This document shows positions 8,829 through 17,120 of a stretch of 64,000 nucleotides of DNA, piece by piece. The translations under genes were made by a program, and so were the position numbers. Location of the stretch: NCBI GenBank assembly GCA_023954155.1, contig JAMLIO010000005.1:124001-188000 (forward strand). The letters run 5' to 3'. The notes under the pieces are model-generated. The model saw only the letters and a program-made list of their open reading frames with translations, searched no databases and was not told the origin of the DNA. Origin of the DNA: Pseudobdellovibrionaceae bacterium. GTDB taxonomy: Bacteria > Bdellovibrionota > Bdellovibrionia > Bdellovibrionales > UBA1609. The number at the start of each line of letters is the position of its first letter. Position 1 is the first letter of the stretch.

Positions 8829-8984
8829 TTAATTATAGTAGAGCTTATAGCGCGAAACGTTATAAGCTCTTTTTTTAGATAAATTAAGATTTTTAACCCG
8901 ATGCGGCTCAAATCTACTACGTTTTAATTCATCGTCAAAAATTCCTAATCTTGCCGCCATTTTTCTATCCAATTCTTGATCCAT
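8829..8984 (-). CDS. Possible small protein, 51 aa
   Basis: An antisense-strand frame starting ATG at 8984 encodes a highly charged peptide (MDQELDRKMAARLGIFDDEL, then KRSRFEPHR and LSKKRAY). The composition is protein-like, but no ribosome binding site is visible and the 3' end overlaps the terminator hairpin of the preceding gene. It may be a real small gene or the end of a decayed one. Apart from it, 8813-9073 holds only the terminator. Confidence 0.3.
   Translation of the reverse strand: MDQELDRKMAARLGIFDDELKRSRFEPHRVKNLNLSKKRAYNVSRYKLYYN
8840..8876 (+). terminator. Rho-independent terminator
   Basis: An inverted repeat AGAGCTTATA / TATAAGCTCT around a ~11-nt loop is followed directly by seven T residues. 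It lies 28 bp after the stop of the metalloprotease gene and would end the first barrel-protease module. Confidence 0.85.
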
Positions 8985-9073
8985 AAGTAATCGTTATAGA
9001 TTGTGTTAATTAAAAGTATTTAACAAGCCCCGTAAAAAAGTCTAGATTCTAGCGTTGGGAGGGGCGGTAAGAA

Positions 9074-9916
9074 ATGGATTTCTTTTACCACAAGCGGCAA
9101 GCTGTTCTTGCATTAGGGATGATGATTGGGATGATGGTTTTTGGCCATACATCTTGGGCACAAACACTCGAAGAACAACGGCTGCAATCAAGACAAAAAT
9201 TTAATTTTCTAAATGATGTGACTTTGGATACCAACCCACAGCCCTTAGACGCTATAGATAACAGCAGTGGGATGACCTACACTCTGGGCATTAAGTATTC
9301 ACCTGAAACGATCAAAAGATCCAACGTTTGGCTTTTAACCAGAATCTCTAAAAGATTTAACGGCGAAGAGATATTGGGTCTTTTAGACACCATTATCAGA
9401 TTTGAAAAGTCAGTGGATCCATTCATGGGATGGGCGCCTAGGTTTCGTGTGGATGTCACATTACCGACAAACGAATTTATGCACGAACAAACAAGCTTTG
9501 TAGGTGCGGGAAGCGCACAAGTGCGTTTGGGACGAAGTCTACTGACTCCTAAACTTTACTTTTTGTGGCTGAACACTTTGAGATGGAACTTCCACCAATA
9601 TCGCGTGTCTGAAATTGGAGCCGTCAACATTCAAAACACCTTATCCAGTTTTGGTGTGGCTAACTACTCTGTAACTGAAAAGTTACAAGTAGGAGCTGAG
9701 TTTGGATGGTCATGGGCCAGAACCTATGGTGGCAATATCAGAAATAACTATTTATTAGGAGGTTATGCCTCTTACGTGATCACTCCTGAGTGGAGTGCTA
9801 CGATGGGTGCGAGCACACAAGCTAGCCCCCTTACTGCTGATGGACAAAGTTCAAACATTAAGTTTTTTAACGAGAGATTTACAACCACATACTTAAGTGT
9901 CACACACTTTATGTAG
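9074..9916 (+). CDS. Predicted outer-membrane protein, partner of second metalloprotease
   Basis: A 280-aa protein with a signal peptide (VLALGMMIGMMVFGHTSWAQ, cleavage about residue 30) and a beta-strand-rich body with alternating hydrophobic residues (LYFLWLNTLRWNFHQY, YLLGGYASYVITPEWSATMG), ending in a hydrophobic-aromatic strand (TYLSVTHFM). A strong GGGAGGGG lies upstream of the ATG. The next gene, a lipoprotein metalloprotease, starts 30 bp downstream, so the two are almost certainly co-transcribed. It is the positional counterpart of the barrel at 3520, although the two are not obviously alike along their length. A role in exporting or holding the protease is inference. Confidence 0.7.
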   Translation: MDFFYHKRQAVLALGMMIGMMVFGHTSWAQTLEEQRLQSRQKFNFLNDVTLDTNPQPLDAIDNSSGMTYTLGIKYSPETIKRSNVWLLTRISKRFNGEEILGLLDTIIRFEKSVDPFMGWAPRFRVDVTLPTNEFMHEQTSFVGAGSAQVRLGRSLLTPKLYFLWLNTLRWNFHQYRVSEIGAVNIQNTLSSFGVANYSVTEKLQVGAEFGWSWARTYGGNIRNNYLLGGYASYVITPEWSATMGASTQASPLTADGQSSNIKFFNERFTTTYLSVTHFM

Positions 9917-9946
9917 TGGGTTTGTTTCTAGGGAGGGGAAAAGTCA

Positions 9947-12900
9947 ATGAAACAAATACCAAACACAATCCTTAAAGTTATAGGTGCCGTAGCCATGGCT
10001 TCAGGCCTTATTGCTTGTGGTGCTGAACGAGAGCACAAGCCTTTACCAAAAATTGAAGTTTTTAGTAAAAGCAGTATTGATACGGAAGCCGAGTATCTGT
10101 ATGTGCCTTCGACAGATCAGGTGTCTAGATCTACCAATCAGGGACGACCTTATTGGCAAGGTGATGCGAGAATCGTAAAGCTGCGTTTTGAGAAGAACCA
10201 TCTTGTGGCTTATGCTCAAGAAAAAGACGACAGATTCTCTGACAACACGACCAACAACAAGCCTGTGTTTCGAATTCCTATTCGTCACATCGACTATCGT
10301 GAAATGCGTGATCCTTTTGGTGAAGGCACAAACATAGAAGAAGAGAACAACTATATTGACTGGTCAAAGCGCAAATACTTTGAGCCTAAACCTGAGCAGT
10401 TCGCTTTTACAGATGTGAATATGTTGCCATCTGAATTTGGTAAGATATTTGGTTATGAGTGTTCGTCTATGACAGGACAGTCTGAACTTAATTTTGATGT
10501 GAAAGACTCTGGCATTGATATCGTGATCAAAAGAGACTACCGCACCAATTACTTCTGTGACACATCGGTGATGGACCTATTTGACCTGTCTTGGTCAGAG
10601 GTGACTCACTACTCTTTAGTACCTATGAAAAATTTAATTGCAGAAGACTATGACCCCATTATCTATAAAAGAGATTGGGAAAATACCTTTGGTTTCTTTC
10701 AAACATTAGATCAAAAGTATGACAGTGCTAACAGTCCTACTCAGAACGAAGAAGTTTACTATATGAATCGTTGGAACCCCCAACGTAAAGAAGTGGTTTA
10801 CCATCTTGATCCTAAGTTTGAAAAACCAGAAAACAAATCTATCAAAGAAGCGACTTTGATTGGGTTTGAGCGTTTAAATAAAGGCCTAGAAGAAGCAGGT
10901 GTGAACTTTAGACTTGTTGTGAAAGAAGGTCCACAAGACATGCTTCCTGGGGACTTACGTTACACATCTGTTGTGATCGTGGAAGATCCACTGGCTGTGG
11001 GTCTATTGGGTTACGGTCCGTCTGTGGCTAACCCTAGAACGGGAGAACTGGTTCAAGCTAGAACCGTGATGTACCCAGGGGTGATGAAACAATTTATCCG
11101 TATGGCTTATGATGAAGTGTTAAGGCTTGAAGCTGAGCGCGAAAAGCAAGCTTTAGCGGGCAATAAGCTTTTAGCTCAAGATGCCAACATCGTAAATCAG
11201 TTGCGTGATTTTGCTCAAGGCAGTGTAGAGGTCAGACAACAGACAGCATGGAAACCACATCGTGGAGACATGTCCCACTTAGCTCTTGCTGCTACAAGTA
11301 CTGTGGAGCCGTCTTCTACAGATGATGGAGAAGAACAAGGGGAACCTAGACTAGGAACCTTAGATCGTAACATCTTTGATAAACCTCCTGTTGTGGATAA
11401 TAGAGGAGTCTTATCACAAGATTTTGTAAAGCGCGGAGACTGGATGTTGTTTGACAGAACCGCTCATGCCTTACGTTCTATGTTTCAAGGATTCCAAAAT
11501 CAAAATGATCCTGAGAAATTTGATATTGATCAGTTAGATATCATTGATTTTTACTCTAGAAACAATATGACTCCTGCCAGAGAGCAAACCTTTATTGATA
11601 TTGCAGACACTGTACTTAGAGATGAGGTTTTGGCTTTAGGACAAAAAGTACCTTGGGATAAACTAGATGAGTCCGTGCGTGCTCAGATTGTAGACCTTGT
11701 GATGCCTTATGTATGGATTCCTACATTCATCCATGAAGTTGGACACAATTTAGGTTTACGTCATAACTTTGCGGGTTCTGAAGATAGAGATAATTTTTAC
11801 TCTCTACAAGAGTTAGCTGATCGTGGGATCACTTCAGATATGGGTTCTCCATACGCTTCAATGATGGAGTACACTAAATCTGAAATCACCTCTCTTAGAG
11901 TTCCTGGAAAGTATGACATTGCAGCCTTAAGATACGGCTACAATCAACAAGTGGAATTAGAAGATGGAAGCCTTGTCCCTGTAGGCAAAGGACAAATCCC
12001 TGCGGATTTAGGAACATTGAAGGCTTATGAGTACTGTTCAGATGAAGGTGTGTCTTTAAACCCTAACTGTAATCGTTTTGATGAAGGTGTGGGATATGCA
12101 GAGATCGCCAAGTCTTTGATCAGCTCTTATGAAGATATGTATAAACTGCGTAACTTCAGAAATGGCAGAGCTAACTTTTCCATGATTGATGACATCTATT
12201 ACGCTGCAAGAATCAATGGGACCTTTAGGTCTTTAAGACTCATGCTAGAAAGATTCAGCGATATTCTTATGGATTACGATCTGGACATGCAAACAGTGGA
12301 AGAGATCGAGTGGCTTAAAGAAATGAATGACGGAGCTAAGATCGCATCGGACTTTTTTGTAAAAATCTTATCCGAGCCAGACTTGAACTGTCTATTGACT
12401 CAAAACGGTCAGTTCAGCCAAATGATCTCTTATAAAGAAATCAAAACTTTAACTGGTAGCTTTAATGCGAAAGACTGTTTTGGAATCACAGGTCTTAACA
12501 CTCAGTTTGCCATTATTGGACAAGTGGGACGTAAGTTTGAAGACGAGAAGTACAGAGACAACCCCAACATTTACTTAGATCAGATTGATGTTCGTGGGGT
12601 GTGGATTGATAAGCTTATTGCCTTGAAATATCTTGTGGCTAGAAACTTAAACAACTTCTCTTTTGACAAGAGATCACTGAGTTACCTAGATCACCCTGAA
12701 GTAGGTACAGAGATCAATAACGTGATCAAAAACTTACTGATTGGGGATGTGGTGACAAAAACCACGGTGACTTTCTCTGATGGTAGCACTTTGGATGACT
12801 TTGAATATGGTCATACCTTCTCTAATGGTTATGAGATTACAAAACCTCTGACCAATTGGGTGGGTAGATACCTTGGAATCAGACATGAAAAGATTGATCT

Positions 12901-13324
12901 GATTGAAGCTGTGGGACAAGTCTTAGCCAAAGAGATCACTCAAGGTGAAACATCTTTGAATAACGAAAACTTCAAAGAAAGTATTCGTGTGTACGAAAGA
13001 ATGCCTGAAGATGGTCGTCCTTCTGATGAGTTCGAAGTGTACCGTGTGGGACCAAGAAACTACATCATTTCTGAAGACAATGAAGTGGGATCACAAGCCT
13101 TCAAGCGCCTTGGTCTTATGGATTTATATGATAAGTTCAGTCGTGAAGACTTGATTCAGATCTACACTTTAATCTCAAGAGGCATTCCGCTTCCTGCCAC
13201 AGCCACTGAAGAGCAAAAAGCGGTCTATGCTTCAGGTGAAGCGAATGTGTACCTCTACCTTGTGGGTGAAATGCCAACTAGAGATTACTACTACAAGCTG
13301 TTAAGGCAGTCTCTAAACATCTAA
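9947..13324 (+). CDS. Giant lipoprotein zinc metalloprotease, paralogue of 4736
   Basis: A 1125-aa predicted lipoprotein with the signal peptide ending GLIAC (Cys24). The zinc site HEVGHNLGLRH starts at residue 596, followed by NFAGSED, and the Met-turn SMMEY lies at about 638-642. Upstream is GYGPSVANPRTGELVQART, matching the equivalent segment in the first protease. Both share the Met-zincin layout, with a long N-terminal region before the catalytic domain and several hundred residues after it. A good GGGAGGGG site precedes the ATG. The stop overlaps that of the convergent gene at 13321. It is likely an outer-membrane or periplasmic endopeptidase. Two copies in a row suggest either different substrates or a duplicated module. 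Confidence 0.85.
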   Translation: MKQIPNTILKVIGAVAMASGLIACGAEREHKPLPKIEVFSKSSIDTEAEYLYVPSTDQVSRSTNQGRPYWQGDARIVKLRFEKNHLVAYAQEKDDRFSDNTTNNKPVFRIPIRHIDYREMRDPFGEGTNIEEENNYIDWSKRKYFEPKPEQFAFTDVNMLPSEFGKIFGYECSSMTGQSELNFDVKDSGIDIVIKRDYRTNYFCDTSVMDLFDLSWSEVTHYSLVPMKNLIAEDYDPIIYKRDWENTFGFFQTLDQKYDSANSPTQNEEVYYMNRWNPQRKEVVYHLDPKFEKPENKSIKEATLIGFERLNKGLEEAGVNFRLVVKEGPQDMLPGDLRYTSVVIVEDPLAVGLLGYGPSVANPRTGELVQARTVMYPGVMKQFIRMAYDEVLRLEAEREKQALAGNKLLAQDANIVNQLRDFAQGSVEVRQQTAWKPHRGDMSHLALAATSTVEPSSTDDGEEQGEPRLGTLDRNIFDKPPVVDNRGVLSQDFVKRGDWMLFDRTAHALRSMFQGFQNQNDPEKFDIDQLDIIDFYSRNNMTPAREQTFIDIADTVLRDEVLALGQKVPWDKLDESVRAQIVDLVMPYVWIPTFIHEVGHNLGLRHNFAGSEDRDNFYSLQELADRGITSDMGSPYASMMEYTKSEITSLRVPGKYDIAALRYGYNQQVELEDGSLVPVGKGQIPADLGTLKAYEYCSDEGVSLNPNCNRFDEGVGYAEIAKSLISSYEDMYKLRNFRNGRANFSMIDDIYYAARINGTFRSLRLMLERFSDILMDYDLDMQTVEEIEWLKEMNDGAKIASDFFVKILSEPDLNCLLTQNGQFSQMISYKEIKTLTGSFNAKDCFGITGLNTQFAIIGQVGRKFEDEKYRDNPNIYLDQIDVRGVWIDKLIALKYLVARNLNNFSFDKRSLSYLDHPEVGTEINNVIKNLLIGDVVTKTTVTFSDGSTLDDFEYGHTFSNGYEITKPLTNWVGRYLGIRHEKIDLIEAVGQVLAKEITQGETSLNNENFKESIRVYERMPEDGRPSDEFEVYRVGPRNYIISEDNEVGSQAFKRLGLMDLYDKFSREDLIQIYTLISRGIPLPATATEEQKAVYASGEANVYLYLVGEMPTRDYYYKLLRQSLNI

Positions 13325-14229
13325 TTTTGGATGTCTTCGGTCAGCTCTTTAGGTAGGGCTGGCGGAAGAGCTGAAAAATCAGGTGGCTCTAAATGTTGTT
13401 GTGATTTTAAAAGCTCAGGGTGTTTCGCTCTGAGCTTTCTTATTTCAGAAAAAAGTTTAAGGTGATCATTATAACTGACCTCAATGGGAATAAATCCATT
13501 AGGATAAGAAATCATGTGATAGTATTTATTGGCCATAACTAAACCTGTGTTCATCCCAGCCGTTGCAATGATCATGGTCTCAAGAATAGGAATACCCACA
13601 GTAAACTGACTGATCTCCATCAGAGGCACTGTGCCTGTGGAACCCACTAAAGCAAGTTTAGCTCCGATGGTCACAGCAGAACTGAGTCCCCAGTACATTA
13701 AGCCTTTTTTCATCACTGCTTTTTTGGGTGAGGTCTCCCATAAGTGAGGGAAGTACACCTGTGTGCGATCACGAACATCTAAGGCGATGATCTCTCCTGA
13801 CTCTAGCATTTTAAAATCTTTGAACTGCTCTTGGCCGTTAAGCAGTCTTGCAATGGTGCGCCCTTCAAAGGTCACTACATGATAAAGTTTCCCTTCCGCG
13901 GTCAAGCCAATAGCAGAGTTGGCTGTTGTGGATTTGAATTCAAAGTCTAAAGTAAAATCGATCCATTTTTCTAAACGCAGTTTGCCTCTTTGCTGAGGAC
14001 CGATGTCGTTGTTTTGTCTAAACACATCTACATTGTTAAAAAAGATGGCGTTGGTGTTTTGATATAAAAGGTTATTTAAATAATCTGAACAGATATTTTT
14101 ACCATAAGCAGCATGTGAAAAGCATAAAAGTGAAGCGAAACAAAGTGCTGCCAGTCTTATTTTGTGCCCACTATGAGGGTCCACACAGTGCTGTGTAGCC
14201 TTAGACATGGCTCTTAAATATTGAAACAT
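13321..14229 (-). CDS. Hypothetical exported/membrane protein, 302 aa
   Basis: The N-terminus has a charged lead then a hydrophobic signal segment (LAALCFASLLCFSHAAYG). A central hydrophobic stretch, about residues 170-235 (MYWGLSSAVTIGAKLALVG, then VGIPILETMIIATAGMNTGL), may span the membrane two or three times. The C-terminus is Pro-rich (PPDFSALPPALPKEL). No family recognised. The annotated ATG gives a long pre-signal region; ATG at residue 8 is an alternative. It is convergent with, and overlaps by four bases, the metalloprotease gene. The 183 bp upstream separate it from lpdA on the same strand. Confidence 0.6.
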   Translation of the reverse strand: MFQYLRAMSKATQHCVDPHSGHKIRLAALCFASLLCFSHAAYGKNICSDYLNNLLYQNTNAIFFNNVDVFRQNNDIGPQQRGKLRLEKWIDFTLDFEFKSTTANSAIGLTAEGKLYHVVTFEGRTIARLLNGQEQFKDFKMLESGEIIALDVRDRTQVYFPHLWETSPKKAVMKKGLMYWGLSSAVTIGAKLALVGSTGTVPLMEISQFTVGIPILETMIIATAGMNTGLVMANKYYHMISYPNGFIPIEVSYNDHLKLFSEIRKLRAKHPELLKSQQHLEPPDFSALPPALPKELTEDIQN

Positions 14230-14350
14230 AAACTTACCCCTAGGATGAGTATCTCATGCCATAGGGATAGAAATGTTGGGTATTCATGGGTTTAAAATTG
14301 TAATCTTTTTATGCAACAAAACAAATGCAGTTGAGTACATAAACAAGGTT

Positions 14351-14439
14351 AAAACTGCCCAGCCGCCTTTATTAAAGCTGCCTAGCGGTCTTATTGCCAA
14401 GTACAGCCTCTATTAAAACTGTCTAGCGGCCTTATTGAC
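14351..14439. repeat. Echo of the lpdA 3' end, three copies
   Basis: The lpdA 3' end on the plus strand reads AAAACTGTCTAGCGGCCTTATT (from 14414). Two diverged copies lie immediately downstream of the gene: AAAACTGCCCAGCCGCC plus TTTATT at 14351, and AAAGCTGCCTAGCGGTC plus TTATT near 14374. The repeats cover the codons for the last residues (AARQF) and the stop. Confidence 0.75.
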
Positions 14440-15813
14440 GTCAAGAGCTGCCTCTCGCATAACTTCTGACAAAGTAGGGTGAGCATGGAAGCTTCTTGCG
14501 ATGTCTTCTGCACTTGCCCCAAATTCCATAGCCACCACAGCTTCTGCAATCATGTCTGAGGCTCTGGGACCTAGAATATGAACACCTAAAATCTGATCGG
14601 TTTCTTTGTCTGCTAGAATTTTCACTTGGCCGTCTGTGCACCCTAAGGACTTGGCTCTGCCGTTTGCAGTGAATGGAAACTTACCTGCATTGTAAGCGAT
14701 CTTTTTGTCTTTAAGTTCTTCTTCAGTGTAGCCCACGCTGGCAAGCTCAGGCCATGTGTAAATGACAGAAGGCACAGTCATGTAATTCACATGACCTGGG
14801 AGCCCAGCCAAAGTTTCTGCCACGGCCACGCCTTCTTCTTCAGCTTTATGAGCCAGCATTGGTCCAGGAATCAAATCACCAATAGCATAAATATTAGGAA
14901 CTGTGGTTTGGTAATGAGAGTTGACCATCACAAAGCCTGCTTTATTTTTTTCAATCCCAAGGTCTTCTAACCCTAGTCCCTCAGAATAAGGACGACGACC
15001 AGTAGCGACCAGTACGGTGTCTACAACTAACTTTTGCTTTTCACCTGTTTTTACACCTTCGTACTCGACTTCGACTTTATTATTTTTATTCACTTGAGCG
15101 CTGTTCACTTTAGCTTCAAGTACAAATTCCATACCTTGTTTGGTTAAGCTTCGTTGTAAAAGCTTGGACGTGGCAGTGTCACTGGAGGCCGCAATTTTAG
15201 ATCCGTATTCAATCACTGTGACTTTAGAACCTAAGCGTTTCCACACTGACCCCAATTCAAGCCCAATCACGCCTGCCCCGATCACCACAAGATGTTCTGG
15301 GATCACAGGCAAAGATAAAGCACCAGTGGAGGACACAATATTTTGTTCATCAATTTCTATTCCAGGTAAAGTGTTAGCGGCGGATCCCGTAGCTAGAAGT
15401 ATGTTTTTGGTTTCAAGGGAAGTGGTTTCGCCAGAATCTAGTCGGACTTCCACAGTGTTGGCATTTTTAATCTTTCCAAAACCATAAAAGGTTTCGACCT
15501 TATTTTTTTTCATCAAGTAAGCCACACCTGAAGTCAGATCAGAAACCACTTTGTCTTTGCGACCCATCATGCGGTCTAAGTTAATTTTAATTCCAGAAAC
15601 CGTTAAACCATGATCTTCAAACTCTTCCTGGGCTTGAATGTAGTGCTCGCTGGAATCCAGAAGAGCTTTAGAAGGAATGCACCCAATGTTAAGACAAGTG
15701 CCCCCTAAAGTTTTACGTTTTTCGATGATAGCGACCTTAAGCCCCAGTTGGGATGCTCGTATTGCTGAAGTGTATCCACCTGGTCCTGCACCGATCACGA
15801 CTAAATCAAACAT
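14413..15813 (-). CDS. lpdA: Dihydrolipoyl dehydrogenase (E3)
   Basis: A 466-aa flavoprotein that reoxidises dihydrolipoyl groups of 2-oxo acid dehydrogenase complexes with NAD+. Visible are the FAD-binding GAGPGGYTSA, the redox disulfide GGTCLNIGCIPSK (Cys40, Cys45), a second Rossmann motif VIGAGVIGLELG, the FAD motif YAIGDLIPGPMLAHKAEEEG, and the C-terminal His445-Glu450 pair (AHPTLSEVMRE). It sits 31 bp behind sucB and closes the sucA-sucB-lpdA operon, so it serves the 2-oxoglutarate dehydrogenase complex and perhaps also pyruvate dehydrogenase. Its 3' end is echoed downstream. Confidence 0.97.
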   Translation of the reverse strand: MFDLVVIGAGPGGYTSAIRASQLGLKVAIIEKRKTLGGTCLNIGCIPSKALLDSSEHYIQAQEEFEDHGLTVSGIKINLDRMMGRKDKVVSDLTSGVAYLMKKNKVETFYGFGKIKNANTVEVRLDSGETTSLETKNILLATGSAANTLPGIEIDEQNIVSSTGALSLPVIPEHLVVIGAGVIGLELGSVWKRLGSKVTVIEYGSKIAASSDTATSKLLQRSLTKQGMEFVLEAKVNSAQVNKNNKVEVEYEGVKTGEKQKLVVDTVLVATGRRPYSEGLGLEDLGIEKNKAGFVMVNSHYQTTVPNIYAIGDLIPGPMLAHKAEEEGVAVAETLAGLPGHVNYMTVPSVIYTWPELASVGYTEEELKDKKIAYNAGKFPFTANGRAKSLGCTDGQVKILADKETDQILGVHILGPRASDMIAEAVVAMEFGASAEDIARSFHAHPTLSEVMREAALDVNKAARQF

Positions 15814-15844
15814 GAATGCCTCTCTCTTTTATTTTGTAATAGAG

Positions 15845-17101
15845 TTAAATTTCTAGCACAAGACGGCTCGGATCTTCTAGTGCTTCTTTGATTTTAACTA
15901 AAAAGCTAACAGACTCTTTACCGTCAATGATTCTATGATCGTAGGAAAGAGCCAAATACATCATAGGACGAATTTGAATTTCACCATCAATCACTACGGG
16001 ACGCTCTTCAATCTTGTGCATTCCCAAGATGGCACTTTGAGGAGGATTCAAAATTGGAGTCGACATCAAAGAACCATACACCCCACCGTTACTGATGGTA
16101 AAAGTTCCTCCGTTGAGCTCATCAATGGTCAATTTGTTACTTTGAGCTTTTTGTCCAAAGTTTTTCACTTGAGCTTCAATTTCAGCAATAGATAAAAGAT
16201 CAGCGTCTTTGATCACAGGAACAACAAGCCCTCTGGGACCACCCACAGCAATGCCCATATTGACGAAGTCATTATAAATGAACTCTTCGCCATCAATGTA
16301 AGCGTTCACGGCAGGGAAGTCGCGTAAGGCCGCCACAGCTGCTTTTACAAAAAATCCCATAAAGCCTAAGCGGATGCCGTATTTTTTTTCAAAGGCGTCT
16401 TTGTACTTAGAACGAAGCTCCATGACGGCGGTCATGTCCACTTCATTAAACGTAGTCAAAATTGCGGCGGTCTGTTGAGCTTGCACTAGTCTTTCTGCAA
16501 TACGTTTGCGAATGTTACTCATCTTTTCACGACGAGAGTCCCTAGCCGTAAAAGTTCTTACTGTCGGTGTAGGCGTTGACTTAGCTACACTGCTTTCTGA
16601 AGTTTTAGCTTGAGAAACAGAACCACTTTGAGCGGCCTTTTGGGCATCGTCTTTGGTGATGCGTCCATGAGGGCCAGTACCTGAAATTTTAGACGCGTCT
16701 AAATGATTCTCTTCCACGACACGACGGGTAGCAGGACTCAGAGTGTCTGCCATAGGAGATGTTCTAGATGGAGTAGCGGGAGGAGTAGATGTTGATGTAG
16801 AAGACTCTGCTTTGCTGCTACTGTTTTTTTCTGTGTCTGCTGATTTTGCAGAAGCGCTAGGTGCTGCGGAAGTGTCAATGGTTCCGACCACCGCTCCGAT
16901 GGCTACGGTCTCATCAGCAGGAGTGAGAACATCTAGTTTTCCTGCTTTTTCTGCAACGACTTCGACACTGGCTTTGTCAGTCTCTAGGACCAACAGGACA
17001 TCGTTCTGTTCTACGAAGTCACCAGACGACTTTTGCCATTCAGAAATGATCGCTTCTGTGATGGATTCACCGACTGTTGGGATTTTAATTTCAAGTTTCA
17101 C
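15845..17101 (-). CDS. sucB: Dihydrolipoamide succinyltransferase (E2 of 2-oxoglutarate dehydrogenase)
   Basis: The core acyltransferase of the complex, moving succinyl from E1-bound lipoate to CoA. Domains in order: lipoyl domain (residues 1-75, lipoylated Lys43 in [10 protein letters not shown]), a Ser/Thr/Ala/Pro-rich linker, a peripheral subunit-binding domain ([20 protein letters not shown]), a second flexible linker, and the catalytic domain with SYDHRIIDG (His389, Asp393). I chose GTG at 17101 because AAAGGAG sits six bases upstream and the protein then starts at the canonical [14 protein letters not shown]; the open frame continues to a TTG at 17119. It lies 19 bp after sucA and 31 bp before lpdA. 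Confidence 0.95.
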   Translation of the reverse strand: MKLEIKIPTVGESITEAIISEWQKSSGDFVEQNDVLLVLETDKASVEVVAEKAGKLDVLTPADETVAIGAVVGTIDTSAAPSASAKSADTEKNSSSKAESSTSTSTPPATPSRTSPMADTLSPATRRVVEENHLDASKISGTGPHGRITKDDAQKAAQSGSVSQAKTSESSVAKSTPTPTVRTFTARDSRREKMSNIRKRIAERLVQAQQTAAILTTFNEVDMTAVMELRSKYKDAFEKKYGIRLGFMGFFVKAAVAALRDFPAVNAYIDGEEFIYNDFVNMGIAVGGPRGLVVPVIKDADLLSIAEIEAQVKNFGQKAQSNKLTIDELNGGTFTISNGGVYGSLMSTPILNPPQSAILGMHKIEERPVVIDGEIQIRPMMYLALSYDHRIIDGKESVSFLVKIKEALEDPSRLVLEI

Positions 17102-17120
17102 GAATACTCCTTTTAACAAA

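Noticed and set aside
15140-15487. 115-codon frame opposite lpdA
   Set aside because: Antisense shadow of lpdA without ribosome binding site.
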